From positions 1-20,237 of the forward strand of contig MU119765.1 in assembly GCA_014904845.1 (NCBI GenBank): 20,237 nucleotides of DNA. Reading direction: 5' to 3'. The notes under the pieces were generated by a model. It did no database searches, was not told the DNA's origin, and saw only the letters and a program-made list of their open reading frames with translations. Numbering within the stretch: position 1 is the first letter of the stretch; the number at the start of each line of letters is the position of its first letter. This document shows positions 7,905 through 19,600 of the stretch, in pieces. Made by a program: the position numbers and the translations under genes. This DNA is from Acephala macrosclerotiorum. Its lineage: Eukaryota > Ascomycota > Leotiomycetes > Helotiales > Mollisiaceae.

Positions 7905-10406
7905 TTGTATTCAAACGAGTCAACAAATAATCAAAGTACTAAAAAGATTTATTATTACTCGATTTAATTAAGCGATAAATATATTGACGTTCGTTTTAAA
8001 AATGAAATAAACGTTATATAATCAAAATCGTAATTTGCGAAAATATTTCAAAATTTTTCGATATTTTTTTTTTATCGTATTATAATTTCATTTAATAATA
8101 TTTCAAAGTTTTAATTTATATCGAATTACTCGTTTTCGTTTTTTATCGTTATATTGATCGAATATTTTTTTATACTTTTATTGATTAATATCGATACTTA
8201 AAATAATTATTCTTTATTTATTAATAAAATCGTAATAGATTTTATAAAGCATTGAAATCGTTGTAAATTTATTTTATAGAAATACTATAGTAATTTTCTA
8301 TTTTTTTCTTTATTCGAAAAATTCGTTTTTTTTAATTAATCAATATAATAATTCAATAATAATATTAAAATATTGAATTTATATTTTGTAATAAATACAA
8401 ATTCTAATAAAAACTTTGATTTTAGAGATATTATTACATTTAATTCATTTTAAAATCTTAATAATTTTTATATTTTCAAAGAAACGCTTTTTAAAATTGC
8501 AAATAAAACTAATAATAATTATTTCGTTTTAATAAAATTGTAATTTGAATTCTATATAGATTTAAATTTTCTCGATTTAATTCAATGTTTTATTCAAATT
8601 TTAAATGTATTCAAAGACAAATCGACGAATTTTTAAAAGTATTAATTCGTTGTCGTAATTCGTATAAAGTCTTTTGATTTTCACGTTATTCAAAAATAGT
8701 ATCGCGATTCTAAGAAATACGTTTTTTAGAATTGTTATAATAATTCGAACGAATTAAATTATAAAATTAATTGTTTTTTGAAACGATATTATTATTCGTA
8801 AAAGTTTTAATAGAATTATAAAAGTAATTATATTTTTATTTCGAACGTTTAATATAAATTGATCGTATTTAGAAAAGAATTTTATTAAAAAAGCGTAAAA
8901 GTATTCGATAAATTTTTCAGAAAATTCATTTATAGAAAGAAATATATTAACGTTTTTCAAAGTAATCGAATTTATTTTTATAATCGCGTTAATTAATTAG
9001 TAAATTTTAGCGGTTTTTTTCGCGATTAGAAACTATAAATTCCAATAAAAATTATTGTTTTTTTTCAAGTATTTCGCGATTGAATCGTTTTTGAAATATT
9101 TTTATTACAATTAAAAACAAAGTTTTAAAACAATGAAAATTCTTTTTTTATTACATCGTATATTGAATTGTTTTAATACGAATAAGCGAATTAATATTTT
9201 TATAGATTTTAAAGATTTTTTTTTAATTAAATATTATTACTTTTTTACGATTAAATATTATTTTATTAAATATTTTTTTTTTAGATTTTTATAATTAATT
9301 TTCAATAAATAAAAATATTAATTGTTTAAAAATAAATCGTAATTTTTTTAATATTAAAACAATTTGTAATAATAAATATTTTATATATTTTTTAGTATAT
9401 TTTTAAAATATTTTTCGCGCTTTAAATTATTCGAATTAATTTTTTCGTTTTTTAAAAAATTTTTTAGTTTTATCGATTAAATCGATAAATCGTACTTTTT
9501 TGAATTTAAGTTTATATATTGTATTAATGTTTATATTGAATAATCTTAAATTGAAATTGTTTAACGATAAAATTATTTTTTTTATTCGAGTTTTTTTTTC
9601 GTTTTTATACTCAAAAATCTTTTGATTTCGTTTTTTTTTAGTAGAATAAAATAATTAGTATTTTGTATCGTTTTTTAAATATTTTTTTTTGATATTTACG
9701 TTTAAAAATAGTAATATTATTATTAAAAAAAAAAATTTTATTTTTTTATTAAAAATTTTTTTATTCAAAATCTCGTTTGTTTTCTTTTTATTAAAAGAAA
9801 AAAACGTTTTATAGAAAATCGAAAAAAATAATTTCGTTTTTTGTATTGTTTTATTTGTGTTTTTTTTTGAATTAATAGTATTTGTTTTAATTGTATTTGT
9901 TTTATATAAAGTAATATTAAAAATATTTAATAAAAAATTAAAAATAAAAAGAAATTCGTTAAAATATAAAAATTGTTCGTGAATTTTAATATTGTATTAT
10001 TCTTTAATAATATTAGTATTTAGTTTCTCGCGTTATATTTTTTTTTCGATATTTTTTCGATTCGAGAATATATACGAATATAGCAGTTTTTAGTAGTTTA
10101 ACGCAAATAGATTTTCAAAAAAGAAATAATTATAATCGTATAAATAAAATTGAGATTTTTAAAGTTTTGAAATACATTATTTTACAAATTATTATCTTTG
10201 TATTTAATTTGTATTTTTATTATAATAACGAATAATTATTTTAAAAAAATCTTTTTTGTATTGTTTACAAAAAAAAAAAAGATTTTACATTCGATTTCGT
10301 ATTTAATCTCTATTTTTATAATCGCTATTTCGACGAATTTAAAATTTTATTTAATAATAATAAACAGTTGAAAATTTTCAACGTTTATAATAATACTATT
10401 GAAATC
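7905..10406. other. Degraded stretch, possible former reverse transcriptase region
   Basis: This lies between the possible RNase H end and the possible protease, where Gypsy reverse transcriptase would be expected on the minus strand. No YxDD box, VDYR motif or continuous frame could be read. The 68-codon minus-strand frame 8754-8960 contains NEFSEKFIEYF but fits no RT motif at correct spacing. About 9200-10060 shows G retention on the + strand, unlike the more balanced DNA on either side. Confidence 0.4.
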
Positions 10407-10628
10407 TCAAATTATATACGTAAGAATAATACAATACTTCGTTTCAATATTTAATATTTCGCATTTTTTACTCGAATCAATTAATTTAAACAAATTAAAA
10501 TATAATTTAAAAACAATAACAATATACTTTTTTTTAATCAATAACGAGAAATCGATTTCTACGAAATTAATTTCAAATATTACAAAATTTCTAATAATAA
10601 AAGTAAATTGATTCATTCTTTTAAACAT
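10407..10628 (-). pseudogene. Possible Gypsy protease fragment (weak)
   Basis: A 73-codon frame on the same strand as the possible RNase H. It contains a hydrophobic beta-strand-like stretch (IVIVFKLYFN) followed by KLIDSSKKCE at about 10458-10487. Retroviral-type aspartic proteases of Gypsy elements have a strand followed by ALIDSGA; Gly to Ser (GGT to AGT) is the expected RIP change. The distance to the RNase H motif, about 2.57 kb, is longer than usual for Gypsy elements. The opposite strand is also open over the same span, so the frame itself proves little. This is a tentative call resting on one motif. Confidence 0.22.
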
Positions 10629-13597
10629 TTTATAAAAACTCTAAAAAAACTATTTCATAAAATCAACGATTTTTAGTATTTTTTTTACTATAGTAATTTT
10701 AGTATTTATTAGAATCAAATAATAAGTATTGTTTTTTCGTTATTAATTAATAATTACTGTAATAAAATTCGATGTTTTCAAAGTATTAATAATTATTTTT
10801 ATTCTTTTTTGAATTTTTAAGAGCGATATTGTATTCTTAGAAAGTTTTTACAATAGAGTTTCGTTAATAGAATTATTATTTCTAGTATCGAATTATTGTT
10901 TTAAAATCTCATTTTTCGATTAATTTATATTCATTTTTTTTCGTTTTTCGTTTTAAACGCTTTGTAAAATTTGTTATTACGATTCGATTTTTAGATACTT
11001 TTTTTCTGTTTTTATTTTTCGTTGAAAGTTTTCTCGTATACTTTGAATTTTGTTTTTCGATTTACTTGTCGTTATTGTATTTACTATTATTATATTTACT
11101 AGTAATTCTTTATAGAATTTATCAATAATCGTTCTATTAAAACTTTGAACGTTAATATTATTACTATTGAAAATATACAACGATAAATTCGATTTTTTTA
11201 AAAATTTTTTATTAGTATTAGTTTTACTTTTTTTTTGAGTAGTAAATTGAATAAATTTTTAAATTCTTTATACATTTTTAGAACGTTTATCGAGATTGTA
11301 ATCAAAGAATTTTTTAATTATTTGTTTTATAATTTAATTATACTAATATCGATTGTTTTTAAATATAAACGATCACGAAAATCGATTACGACTCTAAAAA
11401 TCATAATACTATTGATTGTTCTTTCGATAGTAATATTTACGATTAATTAATTTATTTATAAATAGACAACGATTTACGAAAAAATGATTAATAAAAAGAT
11501 CGATTTTTTCGTTTTTTATTCGCTCGAAATACTCGAAATAGTATTGCTCGCTTTATTAATCGTTGTATGCAACGTTGATTTTTATTGTATTTCTTTGAAT
11601 AATCGACGATATATTTTACGAAAATTCAATCGACATTAAACTATATAAAACTCTATATTCGTTTTTTTTTATATTATTGTATTTTTCTCGTTTACGATTA
11701 AAATTTTTTTCTCGTTTATATTCTCGTAAAAAAATAAACTAATTCTAATTCTAATTTATGAAAATTATAATATTATTCAATTTTTGAAATATTTTCGTAG
11801 TATTAACGTTTAAAACGATTTTTAGATCGTTGAATAATACGAAGAAAAAAGAAAGTTTTTTTAGTTTTTTAGTGAGATTATTCATTTAAATTGAAAGTTT
11901 TAATACGAATATTTATTAAGTTTTCTAAATTTGAATAATACGTAAAATCGAAAATTGAAATTCGATATAAGTTTTTTTAATAGTTGTATACATTTATCGT
12001 TGAATTTCTTTTATAAGTAATTCGAGTAAAATAAAAAATAGTAAATTATTAATTGCATTTGAAATTATTCTTTGTATTATAATATTCAAATATTTTTATC
12101 AAATTTTCGAGTATTTTAAATCGTTGATTTCATTGTATTACTATTTTTTCTTTTTATATTTATATACAATAATCGCTTTTTCGTATATTTTATTATAATT
12201 GTAAATAAATATTTTTATTGACTTGTAATCGATTTTTTTGAAAATTCGTTTTTTAATATATATTAAAAATCTTTTTATAAATTCGCGTTTTTAATATTAT
12301 TTGTTCAATTTTTTGAATATTCGATCGAATAAATCTATATACGTTTTTATCGCTAAAAATTTTTTCGTAGATTGATTAATAATTTTATATAAAAATTCTA
12401 TGTTTACTCGATAATACTTTTAATCGTATTCGCGAAATTTTTTTTTTAAAGCGTTGTAAAACTCTTTTTTTAAGTAGTTTTTAATATTATACTTTGATAT
12501 AAATCGAATTTACTTTTTGTAAATCGAGTTAATATATTGTAAAAATCGTATTTTTTTGATTTTTAAAGTAATTTTATAGTTTTCGTATATATTATTATAT
12601 TGTTTTAAAAAAGTTATAATATTGTTTTTTTTGAATTAAAGTATTTTAAGAGTTTCAAAGAGAAGTATTTGTAGTTTTAATACGAGTATATATTTTTCGA
12701 AGTTTTATATTTTTGAAAGATTGTTTTTATTATTTGTAGAAAATTTCTTAAAAGAAATCGATAACGTGATTAAAATAAAAATGTTTTTTATTGAAAAAAG
12801 TAAATTTTGACGCGAATAATTTATTGATTTTAGTCTTTGAACTGAAAATTAATTTGATAATTTAAAAGTACGAATTTTCGAGTTATTATTTTCAAGTAAA
12901 ATTCGTTTTAAGAATTAATTTCTATTTTTATCGTTTTCTCGTGAGATTTTTTTTATTTTAATTTTTGCTCGAAATTTCATTTGTTTGTTCGTTTTAATAA
13001 AATGTATTTTTTAAATAAATACTTTTTTAATCGATTTCTCTCGATTAAAGTTTTTTGTTTCAATTTTTTTCGTATTGTTTTTTAAAATTCGAGATTTATT
13101 TTAATTTTATTATTTTAATTTGAAAGCGATTACGAGCGATTCGCGAATTGCGATTTTTAAAAGAATTAAAATTAAAATATAAAACAATAAAATAATTTCG
13201 CTTTTCAATATTATAATTTTTTTTCTTTTTCGCATTAAAATTTTCTTTTTTATATTTTAATTTTCGTTGAAAATAAAATCAATTACTGTAAATAATTATC
13301 GCGAGTTTTTTTTTTTCTTTTTTATATTCGTTTTAATACTAATTATTTCGAGTAATTCAATATGTAATTCTTATAAATTAATATTTTTCTACAATTTCAT
13401 AATCTCGTAATCAAATTATTTAATCTCGAATAATACAATCAAAACAAAAATTTTTCGTTAATTGATTTTCAATCTTCGATTTTTAGTAATTTGAATTTCT
13501 TTTTAATAATAATAAAAAATAAAATACACAAATCGCATATAAACAATTCTTAGTAAAGTCTATTAAAACAATTCATTTCTCGGCGTTACTTTACTAA
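10629..13597. other. Degraded stretch, no identifiable gene
   Basis: Only short Ile/Phe/Lys-rich frames occur, for example 10977-11180 (-), which is Lys/Arg/Ser-rich, and 11235-11450 (+). If a Gypsy element is present on the minus strand, gag and the 5' LTR would be here, but no zinc knuckle, primer-binding site or pair of direct repeats was found by eye. CpG is frequent. The last 40 bp before 13598 have a little more GC (CTCGGCGTTAC) and may be less damaged flanking DNA. Confidence 0.45.
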
Positions 13598-13853
13598 TGT
13601 AAAAAAGCAATAGAATATAAAACAAAAAAACTCAATCGTAAATCAATTCGTTTTAATCAATAGATTAAATTTATTCGAAGTAATTCGTAATTCGTAAATC
13701 AATTAATTAATCAAAATAAAAATAGAAAAAATTGTTGATTAGTTTATAGTAAACGAAAACTCCTTATATACTAAAAAACACGTGACCAATATTACTCTCG
13801 AAATTAACTATTTACAAGAATTTTAAAAAAAATATATATAGTTTTATTACAAT
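13598..13853 (+). repeat. Terminal inverted repeat, copy 2 left
   Basis: Starts TGTAAAAAAGC, ends TTATTACAAT and is direct to 1431-1686. It is inverted relative to 16371-16631, which defines the element ends. The E-box is intact (CACGTGAC at 13779-13786). After its inner edge the body begins ATATTTAAATATTAC, matching the body end at about 4452-4460 of copy 1. Flanks are CTTTACTAA on the left and ATATATAAA beyond the other TIR; no convincing target duplication can be seen. Confidence 0.88.
13779..13786 (+). promoter_or_regulatory. E-box CACGTGAC in left TIR of copy 2
   Basis: The palindromic core CACGTG is followed by AC. The right TIR has the longer palindrome at the same place (16438-16449). 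bHLH proteins of the fungal Cbf1 type bind such sites; whether this one is used is not known. In copy 1 the core has mutated to CACGTA. Confidence 0.4.
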
Positions 13854-14354
13854 ATATTTAAATATTACAATTAAAATTTTTTTTCTTAAATTCAAATATT
13901 TTAACAATTTATTAAAAGTTTTATTAATAGATTTTACGACAAATATATATATTAAAAACTCGAATAAATATTCTATATAAAGCGTTTTACGTCTCGCGAA
14001 ATCATTAAAATTATTAATATAATTATTATCGAAAAAAATAAAATTTACAATATACTATTTATAAAAATACTTTTTCGATTTATCGATTATAAAAAAATAT
14101 TAATATATTTAAAAAATGCAAATAACGATTTAATAATTACAAATTTAAATAAAACAAATTTAAAAAAACTACGTTTTACTTTTTATTTCTACGAATTTTT
14201 AATAATTAAAAAATATACTAAAAAACTTTTTTCAATTTTTGCAAATAAATCTAAAAAATAATCAATTATTATTATTAATAATATAAATATTCAAAACGTT
14301 AAATCTCAAAAGACTATTAATATTAATATTTTATTTTTTTAATCAATTTCATTA

Positions 14355-14403
14355 ATTAGTAATAATAATAACAATAATAATAATAATAATAACGATATTA
14401 CTA
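14355..14403. repeat. AAT microsatellite, copy 2
   Basis: A TAATAATAATAACAATAAT-type run, the reverse-complement equivalent of 3904-3955 in copy 1, with different repeat counts and interruptions. Confidence 0.7.
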
Positions 14404-14717
14404 TTATTGACTTTTTCGTATAAAACTTTTTATTTCTTTAAATCTTTTAAATTTCTCGAATTTTTCGATTTATTTTTTTTTTCACTTTAATTTCTATACT
14501 AATTAAATTCAAAAAATCTACTATTAATAATAAAAAATACTACAATATATTTACGTTTACACTAAAAAAACATAAAACTATTATTACTCTATTGCAATCT
14601 AATACTACTTTATTTCGATTAACTCGCAAACTTCGATCAAATAATATACGCTCGATAATTAATTGCACGTAAAATATAAATAATATCTAAAAATTAAACG
14701 TTATTTTTTTTAATACT

Positions 14718-14960
14718 TTAAATTTTATTAATAATATTAAAATTCTAAATACCGTTTATAATATTTACAAATATTTATTTACTAAATAATTTTATCGAAT
14801 TTATTATATAACGTTTTACGAAAATCTCAATTTATACTTTAAAAACAATAAAAAACAAATTGAAATTATAAAAATACGATTATTCAAAATTTATAAATTA
14901 TATATTAAAAAAAAAAGTTTTCAATTTATTTAAATTTATTTTAATACTCGTTTTTAATTT
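14718..14960 (+). pseudogene. Internal fragment of the main element gene, copy 2
   Basis: Equivalent of 3349-3594 (-) in copy 1. The translation keeps ILNTVYNIYKY, FYRIYYI, FYENLNLYF and QIEIIKIRLFKIYKLY. An in-frame TAA stands where copy 1 has CAA (Gln before FYRIYY), and Asp became Asn in the NLDLYF motif. Two further stops lie near the end. It points toward the 108-codon block downstream, so both probably belong to one former protein or to exons of one gene. The function is unknown. Confidence 0.4.
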
Positions 14961-15612
14961 ATAGATATTTTAATTATTTTTCAATATAAATAGAAAATAC
15001 TAACAAAAAATCGATTTTAATTTTCACGAATTTTTATCGTTTTTATTTTTATTTTTTCGATCAAATCGTTTATTAATCTAAAAATTGTAATAATTTTTAT
15101 TTTGCAAAATTTCTTTAAATAAACGAAAAAAAAAAAATTTTATTACTTTTTTTCAAAGAAATTAATATATTAAAATTCTACTACTAATAAACTTTTTCTA
15201 GTGAATTTTTTCTTTTATATAATACGTACTTTTTATTATTCAATTTTTATAAACGAATTTCAAATTATAATTATTGTTTTATCGATTTTTCAAAAATTAT
15301 TCTTTTTATTTTATTACTTTTTTTTAATTTATTAAACTTTATTAAAACAACAAAATTAATCAATTTTTCTACGAAAAAAAAGTGAATATATTTTAAAATT
15401 TAAATTTATTATATATTAAACTTTTTTTTTTTAATAAATTTGAAATAATTTATTCGCAATTTAATAACTATAAAAAAACAATAAATTAATTGTTTCAATT
15501 CTTTAAAAAAACTATTTAAATAAATTTTTTTTTTAATATTAAAAATCGAATTTTAATTAGAAATCTTTTAAAGTAAATTTAATTAAATATTATAAAAAAA
15601 AAATCTCAAAAA

Positions 15613-15939
15613 TTGAAATTATACGTCTATAAAATAAAAACTTTTATCGATCGAAAATATACTGAAAATTCTAAGAACTCTAATTTTTTTACTTTACTTT
15701 CTGTAAATTTAATACTTATTAATATTAACAAAAAAATTATCGATAATACTATTTACGAAAAATTCAAAAAAGTTTATAACAAATTTCGAGTTTTCTTCGA
15801 AAATCGATTTCAAAAACTTTTTAACGACAAATCTTTTCTCAATAATATTCAATTTAAAAAAATCGATACAATCTTCGATATAATTTATTGCGCGAAATCT
15901 TTAAATTACTTTATTATTCGATATAAAATTTCTCAATAA
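15613..15939 (+). pseudogene. 108-codon C-terminal fragment of the main element gene, copy 2
   Basis: Homologue of 2369-2695 (-). It reads MKLYVYKIKTF at the start and ends YKISQ; the first codon is TTG. Upstream, the homology with copy 1 continues in frame through the sequence IIKKKSQK, with TAA codons where copy 1 keeps other bases (and the reverse), so the real start lies well upstream. The block has stayed open because its coding strand lost G and kept C: Gln and Arg codons (CAA, CAG, CGA) were spared and only Trp codons could become stops. No domain is recognised. The stop is 163 bp from the stop of the convergent 85-codon frame. Confidence 0.5.
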
Positions 15940-16101
15940 TTAAATTATTAAAACTCGTTTAATAATAAATATTTATATATTTATTAATAAAAACAAATTA
16001 ATCTTTCAATATTTTAAAATAAAAAAAATAAAAATGTTTTTTAACAATAAATTCTTTTTTAAATACAAAACTAAAAAATTAATAATACTTATAAAAAATA
16101 A

Positions 16102-16359
16102 TTAAAAATATCTAATTATTTCTAACGATAAATTTAAATTTAAAATTCGTTTACTTTTTTTCTTTTTATTAAATCTTAAAAAGAAAAAAAAATAAATTAC
16201 AAAAAAGTTTAACGCTAATAAAAATATTAAAAAAACTATCAAATTCTTAAAAAAAAACGACAATAATTTGAAAAATTTCGAACTTTGAATTCTTTGTTTA
16301 AAACGAATTTTTTTTCTTTTTCTAGTTTTTTTCTTCGAGACTCGAAACAAACTCGTTAT
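16102..16359 (-). pseudogene. 85-codon relic gene next to the right TIR, copy 2
   Basis: Partner of 1698-1955 (+). It is open throughout, but its start codon has become ATA (16357-16359) where copy 1 has ATG, a TpG-to-TpA change. The next clear part is FRVSKKKTRKRKK, a basic N-terminus, followed by a Phe/Leu-rich middle (FLIFLLALNFF) and a basic NKKKKSKR stretch before the end. Ala/Val and Cys/Tyr differences from copy 1 are RIP-type transitions. A single-pass membrane protein is one reading; an ordinary protein whose Ser, Pro and Thr codons were turned to Phe, Leu and Ile is at least as likely. No family is recognised. Confidence 0.5.
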
Positions 16360-16370
16360 ATGAAAAAACG

Positions 16371-16631
16371 ATTATAATAAAACTATATACTTTCTTTTCA
16401 AAAATCCTTGTAAATAGCTAATTTCGAGAACAATACTAGTCACGTGACTTTTAGTACATAAAGAACTTTCGCTTACTATAAACTAATCAACAATTTTTTC
16501 TATTTCTATTTTGATTAATTAATTAATTGATTTACGAATTACAAATTACTTCGAATAAATTTAATCTATTGACTAAAACGAATTAATCTACGATTAAATT
16601 TTTTGACTTTGTATTTTATTACCTTTCTACA
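16371..16631 (-). repeat. Terminal inverted repeat, copy 2 right
   Basis: On the minus strand this starts TGTAGAAAGG and runs to TTATTATAAT, aligning over the full length with 1431-1686 and 13598-13853. It is the least damaged TIR of the three in several places (TAGTAAGCGAAAG, GTCACGTGAC, AGCTATTTACAAGG). It is inverted relative to the left TIR, 12 bp from the ancestral start of the 85-codon frame. Confidence 0.88.
16438..16449. promoter_or_regulatory. 12-bp palindrome with E-box in right TIR
   Basis: AGTCACGTGACT is a perfect palindrome around CACGTG. It lies about 80 bp upstream of the ancestral start of the 85-codon relic (minus strand), a position suited to a promoter element, and about 185 bp from the element end. 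It equals the strong Cbf1/USF-type site GTCACGTGAC. The left TIR has the reduced form CACGTGAC and copy 1 has lost it. Confidence 0.45.
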
Positions 16632-19600
16632 ATATATAAACATTTTATTAATCGCAAATAATTTAATCGAAAAAAAGTTTATTAAAAATTTAATTAAAAA
16701 TAAATTTATCGAAAAAAAACTTATTAAAAACGAATTTATTAATAATATCAATAAATCGATATTTAATATTTTTATAATAAAATCTCGAAATAAATTTACT
16801 TATAAATTTAATAATATTAAATACATTATTAATATAATAAAAATAATATTTAAAATAAAATCGAAAATCGTATTTATATATTTCAAATAAAATAAAAATA
16901 TTAATTATTTCTCGAATTAATTTATACGAAAAAATAATTTAAAATAAAAAAAAACTTATTAATTTTATTAATAATATTAAAAAAAAAACCGTAATAATTA
17001 TTTATTTTTAAATATAATTAAAATTTAGTATTTTAATTCGCGAAAATTAAATATAATAAAAATAAAATCGAAAAATTTCTTAAAAACTTTAAATTTTATA
17101 TTAAAATACGAAAAGATTTTAACGTAATATAAAATTACATCGATTTAATATAAAATATATATAATATTTTATATAAAATCTTTAATAAAAATCGATAAAA
17201 AAAATAAAAAATTATCGTATTAAATCAAATTAAAAATAATAAACTATAAATATATATGTTTTTATTTAGTTTAATTATATAATATTTAAAATTCTTATTA
17301 AATTATTATTTTTTTAAAAACGATTTTATTTAAATTCTAATATAAAAATTTTATAATATTAACGATTTAAAAATATATAATAAAATACATATAACGAGTT
17401 AATAATAAAATCTACAAAAAAAATTACTTTTTAATATAATAATTATATTAATTATTATTTCTCTAAATAAAATTTTAATAATATATTTATAAAAAAATTA
17501 ATCAATTTAATTCGTTTATATTCAAATTAAAAATCTCGTAAAAAAAATTCGTCGATAATAAAATATTTTATCGATATTTTTAATTAAATTCTTTTTAATT
17601 TCGAAAAATATTATTAAAAAATTTAATAATAATATAACGTACACTATTAAATTTTTTTTTTATTATATATATATAAATATTATTTTCGAAAATTCGTATT
17701 TTTTTACTAGATTTAAATTTATTATTAATTCAAATATTAAAATTATAAATATTTATTTAAATCGATTAATTAATTCGTTATACAAATAATAAAATATAAT
17801 AATATTATTTTATTACTTTCAATTTATTTATTAATTATTAAAAAATCGTAATTATTACAAAAATTAAATCGAATTAATAATACGAAATATATTAAATTCT
17901 ACGAAATAAATTTTAAAATATTTTAAAATTTTAATTATATCGAATATATAATTAAATATTTTAATAAATAAAAATATAAAAAAAATAAAATATAAATAAA
18001 AAAAATTTAATTTAAATTTATTTAATAATTAATTTTATATAAAAATATAAATTTATTAATATTTATAAAAATATTTTTATTAATATATTATATTAATTTT
18101 AAAAAAATATTTTTAAAAACTTTATAAAATAATTAAATAAATTTATATAAAATTTTATTGAATTATAATAATAAATAAAAATTTAAAAAAAAAATTATAA
18201 TTATAAACAATTTTTTAATTTTATTTAATTAAATAAACAATTTCGTATAATATTAAAATATTAAAATTTAAAGTATTTTAATAATTATAATTTTATTTAA
18301 TAATAAATTAATAACGAAAAATAAAATTTATTTAAAGTTTTTATTTCGATTATTATATTAATTTTTTTTTTTAAAATATTTTACACGTTATTTTACGCTC
18401 GAATTTTAATAAATTTTATAATGATTATTATATATTGAATATATAATAAAACGACGATTAAATATTTAAATTAAATTTTTATTCGTATTTTTTATAATAA
18501 AAAACGTTTATTAAATATTGAGTAATAAATAATGAAAAAAACGTATATTAATATTATTTTAAATTTTATTTTTTAAATTATTATATCGAATTTATTTTAT
18601 AATTTAATACTTTTAATAAATTCGATATAAAATATATAAAAACAATTTATAAACTTTTATTTAAAAAATTTTTCGAACAAATAAATAAAAATAACGATTT
18701 TATTAAATAATTAATTATATAAAATACTCGAAATATAAATCGTAAAATAATAAAATATTAATTTTTTTATTTTTTTAATATAAAATTCGATATATATATT
18801 TTTATTAAAATTTAAATTATTTTTATACTAATTATATTTATTAAAATTATATTATTCGATTATTAAAAATTAATTTAAAATAAATAAATATAAATATATA
18901 TTTTCGAATTCGAATTTAATAATATAATAATAAAATTAAAAATTCGAAAAATAATCAATTTAAAAAAATTTATTAAAATTTTAATTTTATTCGTTAAAAA
19001 AAATCGAATAAAATTATAAAATAAAAAAATCGATAATAATAAACGTAATATTTATAAAAAAAAATTTACGTAAATATATGATTTTTTTATATAATTTTTT
19101 TCGAGTATTAAATATTAAAAACGTATTAATAAAAACAAAATAAATTTTAAAATTAAAAAATCGAAATTTTTAAAATATATATTAAATTAAAAAAATAATA
19201 GTTTTTATAATAATTATTATTAAATATAAAAATATTTTCGAGTTAAATATATTAATATAATTAATATTTAAAAAAATAAACGAATCAATTTATTATAAAC
19301 TTTAATTAAAATCGTTAATATTAAATTTTTAAATTAAAAATTAAATTATTTTTTACTCGAGTACTATATAATATTAATTAATATTTACTTATTAAAAAAT
19401 AAAAAACTTTTTAATATTATATATAAAATAATTAAAATAATAAAATTAAAAATAATAAAAATTAAAAAATTTAAAAAATTTAAAAAACGACAATTTTTTT
19501 TTTAATAATATTATATAATACGTATAATATCGAATTTAAAATAATAAATATATTTTATATTAATAATTATATTAATTAAAATTAATATAATAAATTATAC

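Larger units (their letters stand above)
13598..16631. mobile_element. TIR element copy 2, structurally complete, RIP-degraded
   Basis: Length 3034 bp with two about 255-bp TIRs around a 2.5-kb body, in opposite orientation to copy 1 (1431-4456). The body holds a + strand relic gene, with fragments at about 14718-14960 and 15613-15939, and a convergent minus-strand 85-codon relic (16102-16359) that begins just inside the right TIR. On the + strand C is retained and G is lost, the mirror of copy 1. It lacks the solo LTR found in copy 1. Long TIRs and element size recall Mutator-like or other DDE DNA transposons, but no catalytic residues can be aligned and the target duplication is not readable. 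Confidence 0.8.

Noticed and set aside
8754..8960. Minus-strand frame with FIEYFYAF and LLKLLRI, resembling parts of Gypsy integrase or reverse transcriptase
   Set aside because: Several alignments were tried (integrase SDRG region, RT YLDD region, pre-RT linker) and each needs shifts or lacks the catalytic residues; the resemblance is no better than chance in Phe/Ile/Lys-rich DNA.
10399..10611. Plus-strand 70-codon frame opposite the possible protease
   Set aside because: It overlaps the minus-strand frame almost fully and has no motif of its own; treated as a shadow.
11235..11450. Plus-strand 71-codon frame with hydrophobic C-terminus
   Set aside because: It has no homologue or motif and lies in degraded DNA; hydrophobicity is expected from C-to-T change.
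13589..16640. 9-bp target duplication CTTTACTAA / ATATATAAA around copy 2
   Set aside because: Only five of nine positions agree, which is expected by chance in DNA this AT-rich.
16566..16751. Overlapping frames on both strands at the right TIR edge
   Set aside because: They cross the TIR boundary into unrelated flanking DNA, so they cannot be a unit of the element; they consist of low-complexity Lys/Asn/Ile or Phe/Leu/Ile sequence.
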